DNA of 25,456 nucleotides from DAOTTX01 sp034437515 (GTDB lineage Bacteria; Chloroflexota; Anaerolineae; Aggregatilineales; Phototrophicaceae), in contig DAOTTX010000239.1 in assembly GCA_034437515.1 (NCBI GenBank), positions 1 through 25,456 of the forward strand, given 5' to 3'. The stretch's first letter is position 1. Each line of letters starts with the position of its first letter. Below are positions 14,928 to 23,500 of this stretch, one piece after another. The notes under the pieces were generated by a model. It had not been told where the DNA came from. It did not search any database and saw only the letters and a program-made list of their open reading frames with translations. The position numbers were made by a program, and so were the translations under genes.

Positions 14928-15946
14928 GTACAACTACAACCACAGTACCAAAGAAAACAGAAACAACAGGCTTTAGCCTCCAATCATTGACTCGTGGCAC
15001 ATCACTACTGATCGTAATTTTAATCATTGTGCCTGCTTTCATATTGGTCTACGGCGCACTGACGACAGAAAATTTCTTGACGCCGCTCAATATCAAGGCC
15101 ATCCTACGCTCGACCGCGTTTGTGGGTATCTTCGCTATTGGGCTGACTTTTGTGACTATATCCGGTAACTTCTTCCTGCTTTCCCTGGAAGAAACCGCCG
15201 GGTTAGCCTCACTGATCTTCGCGTATGCGTTCCTCAATGATTTCGGATTGATCCCGGCGTTGGGACTGACGCTCGGCGCAGCTATCATTATCGGATTTCT
15301 ACAGGGTGCGATTGTCGGTCTTGGTGGGAACCCGATTGTGGTTACCCTGGGTGCAGCGGGGATTATTTTCGGCGTTGCTTCCCATGTGAGCAACAATGCA
15401 GTGATCCAGATTGAGCGCCCCCACCCGGCGGAATGGCTCGGAACCGGGTTGACGTTTACCGTCCCAAATGTGACCTGGGCCTTTATTTTGTTAGCCATCG
15501 CCGGGGAGATCGTCTTGCGCTATACCTCCTTCGGGCGCAGTTGTTACCTCGTCGGGGCGAGCAAGGATACAGCTAAGAGCACGGGCTATAGTTCCTTCTG
15601 GAAAGCAGTACAGGTATTCGGCCTGGCCTCCGCAGCGGCGGCCTTCGTCGGCATCCTGTTCGCTGCTCAGATCAGCCAGGGACAGGTGAGCTTGTTCTCT
15701 GCGACATTCGGTAGCAGTGGCTCACTCGCCATCAGTGCGATTGCATCGGTGATGGTTGGGGGCAGCGCTATTTTCGGCGGACGTGGCTCAATCCTCCAGA
15801 CAACACTGGGCGCGATCTTTATTTCTGTTGTGGATAATATGATGGTGTTACGTGGCTTTGAAAGTGGCCCGCGCATTCTTTTTGTCGGTTTGACCGTCGT
15901 CGCCAGTGTGAGCCTGTACGCCCTGATTCGGAGGAATGCCCGATGA
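14924..15946 (+). CDS. ABC sugar transporter permease 1
   Basis: A 340-residue integral membrane protein of the BPD_transp_2 (RbsC/MglC/AraH) family with about 8-10 hydrophobic segments. The first is LLIVILIIVPAFILVYGALT. The cytoplasmic coupling region is visible near FGRSCYLVGASKDTAKSTGY, and the SVMVGGSAIFGGRGSILQT segment is a family hallmark. The usual GGIDLSVG motif of this family is absent. The equivalent position reads TISGNFFLLSLEETAGLASL, so this subunit is diverged relative to permease 2. It starts within the ATPase stop and ends within the start of permease 2 (both ATGA overlaps). It probably forms a heterodimer with permease 2. Confidence 0.88.
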   Translation: MSTTTTTVPKKTETTGFSLQSLTRGTSLLIVILIIVPAFILVYGALTTENFLTPLNIKAILRSTAFVGIFAIGLTFVTISGNFFLLSLEETAGLASLIFAYAFLNDFGLIPALGLTLGAAIIIGFLQGAIVGLGGNPIVVTLGAAGIIFGVASHVSNNAVIQIERPHPAEWLGTGLTFTVPNVTWAFILLAIAGEIVLRYTSFGRSCYLVGASKDTAKSTGYSSFWKAVQVFGLASAAAAFVGILFAAQISQGQVSLFSATFGSSGSLAISAIASVMVGGSAIFGGRGSILQTTLGAIFISVVDNMMVLRGFESGPRILFVGLTVVASVSLYALIRRNAR

Positions 15947-17025
15947 GTGTATCCAATACAACATCTCCCACGCCGCAAAAGAGCTTCGTGGAGCGAGCAC
16001 AAGAGTTTTTACTACTCAATTCGCAAATTGTCTTTACCATCGTCATCGCGTTTAGCATTGCGATTTATTTCTCACTGGAATTTGAGCGATATGCCAGCAC
16101 CAACAATGCGTTTGCGATATTGGAGCGATTCCCTGAGCTAGGTCTGATTACACTTGGCCTGACTGTAACTATCATCGCCGGTGAAATTGACCTTTCCGTC
16201 GGTTCGATGGCGGCTCTGGCTGGCGTTATCGTCGTTCGTTTGAATGACCCTATCGGATCGGTGCCAGCATTGCTGATTGGTGTCACCATTGCGACAGCCA
16301 TCGGCGCAACGCAGGGCTTTTTGATCCGTATTTTCAATATCAGTGCAATTGTATTCACGGTGGGGACGTTGATGCTGTTACGTGGCGTTTCACTGTTCGT
16401 CGCCGATGAACAAACTGTTGTGCTGCGTGACTTTGAGTTTGGTGACTGGCTCAAGGATCGCATCGTCATCGGTGATGTAGAACTGATTCTTTCCCCGGCG
16501 AGTGTGATGACGCTGTTGGTCTTCCTGGGAATCGGGGTGTTTTTGATCTATCACAAATGGGCGCGAGAAATCTACGCGATTGGTGGCGCTCGTAAAGAAG
16601 CCGTCGCTGCGGGTGTGCCTCTGACCCGTCCGCTGGTGATTACTTTTGCGATCTCTGGATTTTGTGCGGGTTTAGCGGGTGCCATCATCGGCTTGCGTGG
16701 TGGGTCAGCCCAGCCGCTCGGTTTGCAACAATTACTACTCACCGGTACCACCGCCGCCTTTGTTGGTGGTGTAAGCATCTCCGGCGGCAAAGGCTCGGTG
16801 TTTGGTGCGGCTCTGGGTACGATCACCATCGGCCTGCTAGAGATCGGGTTGATCTTTGAGGCAAGCCCCGCTTATGTCGCCCGTCTTGCTATCGGCACGC
16901 TGCTGGTTATCGTCATCATGGTTGAGTTAGGCGCACAATGGATTGACCAGCGTCAGACCCGTCAGGCACTACTCAAAAGCATCGACGGACGACGAAAGAA
17001 GGACGACAAGCAGAACGTCCCATAG
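15943..17025 (+). CDS. ABC sugar transporter permease 2
   Basis: A 360-residue membrane permease of the same RbsC/MglC family, with typical motifs: TIIAGEIDLSVGSMAALAG, the coupling segment KWAREIYAIGGARKEAVAAG, and GGVSISGGKGSVFGAALG. About 8-10 membrane segments are visible, with a hydrophilic basic tail (RRKKDDKQ). Unlike permease 1 it keeps the EIDLSVG motif. Two different permease genes instead of one duplicated subunit suggest a heterodimeric channel. It is the last gene of the importer operon; two hairpins follow within about 75 bases. Confidence 0.9.
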   Translation: MSVSNTTSPTPQKSFVERAQEFLLLNSQIVFTIVIAFSIAIYFSLEFERYASTNNAFAILERFPELGLITLGLTVTIIAGEIDLSVGSMAALAGVIVVRLNDPIGSVPALLIGVTIATAIGATQGFLIRIFNISAIVFTVGTLMLLRGVSLFVADEQTVVLRDFEFGDWLKDRIVIGDVELILSPASVMTLLVFLGIGVFLIYHKWAREIYAIGGARKEAVAAGVPLTRPLVITFAISGFCAGLAGAIIGLRGGSAQPLGLQQLLLTGTTAAFVGGVSISGGKGSVFGAALGTITIGLLEIGLIFEASPAYVARLAIGTLLVIVIMVELGAQWIDQRQTRQALLKSIDGRRKKDDKQNVP

Positions 17026-17054
17026 CTGTCAAATTAGGCTTTTGGTTTCCACCC

Positions 17055-17075
17055 GGTCTGACCTGCGGTCAGACC
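17055..17075 (+). terminator. Perfect 9-bp hairpin after the importer operon
   Basis: GGTCTGACC pairs exactly with GGTCAGACC around a TGC loop. No U-run follows, so it is not a standard intrinsic terminator. It probably acts with the adjacent hairpin as a 3' end or mRNA stabiliser. Confidence 0.6.
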
Positions 17076-17099
17076 ACCCTCCCCATAGACAGGGAGGGT
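17076..17099 (+). terminator. Second hairpin directly after the first
   Basis: ACCCTCCC (17076-17083) pairs with GGGAGGGT (17092-17099), with an 8-base loop. It abuts the preceding hairpin with no gap. A U-run is lacking. Being GC-rich and at the operon end, it probably stops or protects the transcript. Confidence 0.55.
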
Positions 17100-17515
17100 A
17101 ACATATCTACTAATGCTTAGATGCTACTTTGTTCGTGCATTTTGCGGCTTTGTAGGTGTAAGTACCCCTTACTCCCTTTACGGGGATAAGGGGGATTTAA
17201 GTTAAGGGGTAGTAATCACTCATAATTGCTGTTTTTAGCCCTGATTTCACCGATTTTTCGATTTACCACACGAAATCCCAAAGAGCCAGCTTGTTCACCA
17301 CGCAAGATCCCAAAGAGCCGAGAAATTAGCCGGTTTGATGTAATGAAGCATATAACCACAAAAAGGTTTAAATCAGGCTAATTTAATATTGTAATTCCTA
17401 AATTTACACTAGGTAAACGATTCATAAATTTTTCAACAATGCTTACGTTAATTGTCAAAAAATTACTGTACAATTAATTAAATCAAGGGAAATAACATTC
17501 AGATTGGAATATAGC
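17100..17515. repeat. AT-rich intergenic region with hairpin, direct and inverted repeats
   Basis: No gene is seen in these 416 bases. They hold an imperfect hairpin made of CCCCTTACTCCC and GGGGATAAGGGG (about 17164-17194), and a near-duplicate of about 23 bases with a 32-base period (17265-17287 and 17297-17319), identical over ATCCCAAAGAGCC. An inverted pair, AAATTAGCC (17322-17330) with GGCTAATTT (17374-17382), also lies here. The last 120 bases are very AT-rich and should carry the promoter of the giant protein gene. TTGTCA (17452-17457) and TACAAT (17469-17474) are candidate boxes, but their 11-base spacing is wrong for a pair. Confidence 0.5.
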
Positions 17516-20500
17516 ATGACGAATAACCGACTTCACCGCATCACACTGCTACTTGCAATTCTCCTCACTATATCATTCTCTGCGTCAACTGTAACACACG
17601 CGAAAGAGGCAACACCGACACCACCTCCGGTCGAATTGCCTGACTTACCAATTGATCCTCCGCTGCCGGTTGACCCAGTTGAACCGACGGAAACTACCCC
17701 AACCGAAGTAGTAACCGAAGCGCCGACCGAAGCGCCGACCGAAGAAGTGACACCACCTCCCGTCGTCACATTAGACTTACCAATCGATCCTCCAATTACG
17801 GATTTGCTTCCACCAGCGGAGCCGACCGAAGCACCGCCGACCGAAGCGCCGCCGACAGAAGCACCACCAACCGAAGCACCGCCTGAAAACAACCCGATCG
17901 ATGAAACACCGATTGTCGAAATCGACGTGCCGACCACCGAACCAACACCTGATGTCGATGACAACCCGGTCTTCGAGGACGATCCGGTTATCATCAACGC
18001 ACCGGATGCGACTTGCGGCATGAGCATCACCGACAACGGGGACACCAACCCGTTCTCCTTTGCATTTGCAGCGGTAGATGTACAAAACATCGCCAGCTAC
18101 CAATGGGACCTCGGCGATACCACCACATCCAATGCGGTAAACCTGATCCATACCTACGCCGGGCCAGGTGTCTATGATGTTACGCTGACCTGCACACCGC
18201 TGACCGGCGCTAACCTGGTCTTGAGCGGGCGCATCAGTATCGTGCAGCCGATTTCTGCACAATTTACCGTGCGCCCCGGTCTAAGCGGCATCGCACCCTA
18301 CACTGTGAACACCAGTAATACGAGTAGTGGTGCTGGGTTGACCTACGACTGGGCAGTCACCGGGCCGGAAAACTTCACCTCGATGGCAGCACAGCCCTCG
18401 TTTACATTCACGCAGTGGGGCAACTACACCATCACCCTGGAAGTCACTGACAGCTACGGACAGGTTGCCAGCGCTGGCGCAACTGTCGGAGTCATTGCCC
18501 CCGCGCCGGATGCAACCTTCAGCCTTTCACCCAACGCCGGGCCAGTGCCACTGGCGGTAACGGTCAACGGGATTGACAACAACGCCGGGCCGATTGACAC
18601 CTGGGACTGGACATTCACCGGCGGCACCCCCGCGACCGCGACCGGTCAAGGACCGCACAGCATCAACTATGCGACCGACGGCACTTACAGCATCACGCTG
18701 AATTACACCGGGCCGGGCGGTGGTGGTAGCATCACCAAAGAAGTGGGCGCTTTCCCGGATAATGAACCGGTAGACGCTGTCTTTAGCTATTTCATCAACG
18801 ATGATCCGAACACCGCACTCATCGAAGTCTGCTTCGTCAACCAGAGCGAAGGGCCAGTCGTCACCAGCGAATGGACATTCGGCGATGGCAGCCCGGTCTT
18901 GAGTGACAACAACGAGATCGTCTGCCACGGCTATGCCAATGAAGGCAACGTCACCGTGCGCCTGGACGTCTTCGCCACTGACACGACAATCACATCTGAT
19001 GCGACAATAGTCGTGGCAGTCACGGCGGCACCAGTCGCGGATTTCACCTTTACGCCGGCTTCACCGATCACCTGGAACACCGAGATTGACTTCACCGACG
19101 CTAGCACCGGCATCATCCAGACCTGGGCCTGGGATTTCGATAACGATGGTGTGACCGACAGCACCGACGAGAACCCGCAAGATATTCTCTTCACCACGCT
19201 GGGTGGTAACATCATTCGTTTGACGGTCACCGGCCCCGGTGGTGAGTCCACTGCGGAAGCCACGATCATGGTCGAACGTCTGGAGATCACCTGTGATTTC
19301 AACGGTGAATTGTTCCCGGCACCGGGGACGACCCAGCCCTACACCTCCGTTGTAAACGACCTTGAAGGACGCGGTATCACCTATAGCTGGCAGATCACCG
19401 GCCCTGGCGTGTTCCCGGCAGAATCGACAGAAGACATCAATATAACCTGGGCCAACAGTGGCAACTACGAGGTCAAATTCTCCGCAGTGACCGATGACGG
19501 CTCAAGCTGTGAGGTCGTCAAAACTGTTGAGGTCGAATGGCCGACAATGACGTGCGCCGTCATTGGCAACCTGGCTCCTGTGCCGGATGGCAACAACAAC
19601 ACTTACACCGCCGACGTGACCAACATCGCCGGGCGTGACGTCACCTACGAATGGTTCGTCGATGGTACTTCGCAAGGGGTCAGCACTGCGAATACACTCA
19701 CACTCAGCAGTACGACACCGATCACACACAGTGTTTATTACATCGTGCGGACTGTGAACGAAACCGGCGATTGTTCTGCGCCACCAGTCAGCGTGGTATT
19801 CGACTGGCCCGCGGTGACTTGCGGGATCAACGGGCAAGCAAACCCCGTCCCTGCCTTGCCGGATAACCCCACACGTTCCTACACCTATAGTGCCAACGTC
19901 GGCAATGTCCTCGGTCGCACGGTGACCTATCAGTGGTACGTCGACAACGTCCTGCAAGGCGAAACGAGTAACCAGTTGACCCTGAGCTGGGCCTGGGACG
20001 AAGAAGGCCCCTACGAGGTACGCTACGAAGCCACCATCGATGATGGCAACGGTGATATTGATAACTGCGGTGCGAACCGTAACGTCAATGTCAACGTGCC
20101 CAACCTGGTCTGCGACCTGCCCAACGGTGACGCTACTCCGGTCATCAACGAGAGTGTGACCTTCACGACCAACTTGAATAACCGGTACGGACGCAACTTC
20201 ACCGCCCGCACCTGGGACTTCCAACAGTTGGTCGGCGGGATATGGACGGACGTTGCGGTTGGTGTGAATAATGCCAGCTATACTTACACCTTCTCCAACC
20301 CGGATGAAACCTACCGCGTGCGCTACTATGTCGTCGTCGAAGAGCCGACCGACAACTGCACCAGCGATTGGAAGCAAATCACCACAGCCGGTGTCGGCAA
20401 TGACTTCACCTGTGATGCCTGGGCCGGTGGTGACCTGACTCCCACTAGCCCGACCAACAACTACACCTATGACGTTACGATAGACAACACCAACAACATC

Positions 20501-23500
20501 GACCTGAGCTACACCTGGGTGCTCATCGCGCCGGACGGCACAGAAACCACGCTCGGCACGAACACCAGCACCGCCGATGGTAACGTCAGCAGCCCTGCGT
20601 TTAATGGTTCGGCCTTCACTCCGGCGGATGTCTACACACTGCGGGTGGATGTCGCAGCCGTCAACGCGGCGGATACCACCTATACATGTGCGCTGCAAGA
20701 GACGCTGACCTCCGGCACGCTGACGGTCGATTTCACCCCACCGGGTGATACCGCCGTCGAGATCAACGAACCGGTTTGCCTGACGAACACCTCCACCACC
20801 AGTCACGGCGACATCAACAGCCTGACCTACATCTGGGATTTCGGCACCGTTGATAACAGCCTGGGCACCCAGACCAGCACCGATCAGCAACCGGGCTGTA
20901 TCAGCTTCCTCAACCCCGGCAGCTACACGGTCACACTGACGGGCACCAACGGCTCCGGCAACCTGAGCGACACTGCCGACTATGTCTTTGATGTCTACGG
21001 CTCACAGTCCATCGCCATCAGCACCGCTGACGACACCTACGCGCCGATCAACAAGTCGTTCACCGCCATCCATCAAAACCTGACCGGTGCGTTCAACTGG
21101 ACGTTCTACAATGAGGCCGGGACGCAAATCGGCACCCGCACCGGGGAAACCGTGCAGTTCTTCTTCACTAACCCCGGCATCTACAGCGCCGAAGTTGTGG
21201 GTAGTGGCCCACTGGGCAACAACACAGCGACCATGACCTTTGAACTCATCGATGTGGATGACATCCGCGCCGCGTTCAGCGCGACGACTTACGGCGGCCT
21301 CGCCCCGTTGGATGTCTGCTTCACAGATCGCAGCACGGGCAATAACATCACCTCATGGGCGTGGGACTTCAACAACGATAGCATCGTTGACATGAGCTAT
21401 GATGACAATAACATCCCGGCAAACATCTGCTATACCTACACCACCCCGGCACAGAGCCATCTGGTCAGCCTGGCGATTGAAAACAACAACGGCCTGCAAG
21501 CCAACGCCACCAATATCATCCGCACCTACAACCTCGTAGAAGCTGGCGCGACCTTCACGGTCGATGCCCAGGGCGGCGGTTACTTCTGCTATACTGCCAT
21601 CCTTGATGGTGACATTGACGTGGTTTCCTGGGAATACGGCGACGGCAACAACGGTCCGGCGCAAGAAGTCGTCTGTCACCAGTACGGTGCATCCGGCACC
21701 TATCTGGTCACGATGCACGTTGAGAATGGCAACGGTGACGACGGTGAGATCATCCGTGAAGTTGTGGTTGACCTGACCGATAACACACCCCAGCCTGTAC
21801 TCGACATCAACGCGCAATGCAGCGCCGATGTGACCGCCAGCTTCCTCATCACCAACAACGGCGGCGATATGAAATCGCCAGAACTGGTCACCTTGCAACA
21901 TAGTGGACAGGTCATCCGCACCGATGCCTCACTGATGCTCGCCGCTGGCGAAACCCAGACCTACACCGTAACCGGTTATGTCGGTGCGGTGACGCTCAAC
22001 CTACTCGATAGCGCGGTCGCCACCCAAACCGATTGCGCCGAGCCGCCCATCCTCGATGGCAGCTCGGTCTGTGCGGCAGATGGCACAGCGGCCTTTACCA
22101 TCAACAACACCAGCAGCGAAACCGCCGCTGACCAGAACTACGAAATCCGTAACGCCAATGGCGACCTGATACAGACTGGTATCATCCAGATTCCGGTGGG
22201 CAGTAGTGCGCAGGTCAACGTGAGCGGCACCTATGGCCCGTTGACACTGACCAGTAGCGGCCCCGAAGGCCCCACCACCGAACTGACGATCGACAGCGAC
22301 TGCGACACACCGCCGCTACTCAGTATCAGTCATAGCTGCCAGTTGGACGGCACCGCCGTCTTCACGGTGAGCAACACCAGCGACGACACCGCCGCCAACC
22401 AGCCTTACGAAATCCGTAATGCCAATGGCGACCTGGTTCAGAGTGGCACACTTGCCGTACCGGTCAACAGCAGTGCGCAGGTCAGCGTGGTGAATACCTA
22501 CGGTCAACTGACCTTCACCAGCAGCAGCGCGACACAGGGCAACACCACCAGCATCACAGATACGAGCAACTGCGACGAACCACCCGTGTTGACCGGGTCA
22601 GCAGATTGCACTTATGACGGCACCGCGACCTTCAGCATCACCAACAGCAGCGCAGATAGCACCGCCGACCAGCCCTACACGGTCACCGCTGAAGATGGCA
22701 CAGTCATCGACACCGGCACTCTTAACGTCCCGCCGAACAGCACCCGTGACATCGTCGTAATCGGCGCGGACGGTCGCGTAACCCTGACCAGCAGCGGCCC
22801 AGAAGGCCCGACCACCGAACTGAACATCCTGACGGTCTGTGATGAACCACCGATCATCACCGGATCTGCGACCTGTGAAGCTAACGGCACCGCTGTCTTC
22901 AACATTACCAACAGCAGCACCGACCTCGATGCCAACCAGACGTATACAGTCACCGATAGCGGCGGCACGGTCGTTGATAACGGCACGCTGACCACCACCG
23001 CCAACGGCGGCACCACACAGATCCTTATCACAAATGTATATGATCTGCTGACCTTCACCACGAGCGGTCCCGAAGGCGTCACCACCGAGCTTACCCTGAC
23101 GACCGACTGTGACGAGCCGCCCATCCTCACCGGGTCTGCGACCTGTGAAGCCGATGGCACCACTGTCTTCACCATTACCAACAGCAGTACGGAGAGCGTC
23201 ACCAGCCAGCCCTACGTCGTCAACGGTGCTGACGGCACACTGGTCGATAACGGCTCACTGCGCATCGACATCGGCGGTAGCATCGAAATCCGCGTGACGG
23301 ACGTATTCGGTCTGCTCACATTCTCGACCAGTGGCCCCGAAGGCATCACCACCGAACTCAACGTCAACAGCAATTGTGATGAACCGCCGAGTGTCTCACT
23401 CGTCACCGAAGAAAATGACGACAACGGCGAACCGCCCGCAGGCGATACCGTCACCAGTGACGGTGAACTGACATCGACGGATGAGGACACCGAACGCGAC

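Noticed and set aside
17055..17099. Back-to-back hairpins considered as part of a CRISPR-like or REP array
   Set aside because: Only two different stems occur once each, with no repeated unit or spacers.
19502..20890. 462-codon open frame on the minus strand inside the giant gene
   Set aside because: It is antisense to repeat-rich coding sequence with strong codon bias. Its product is a low-complexity mix of Val, Gly, Asp and Arg with no recognisable domain.
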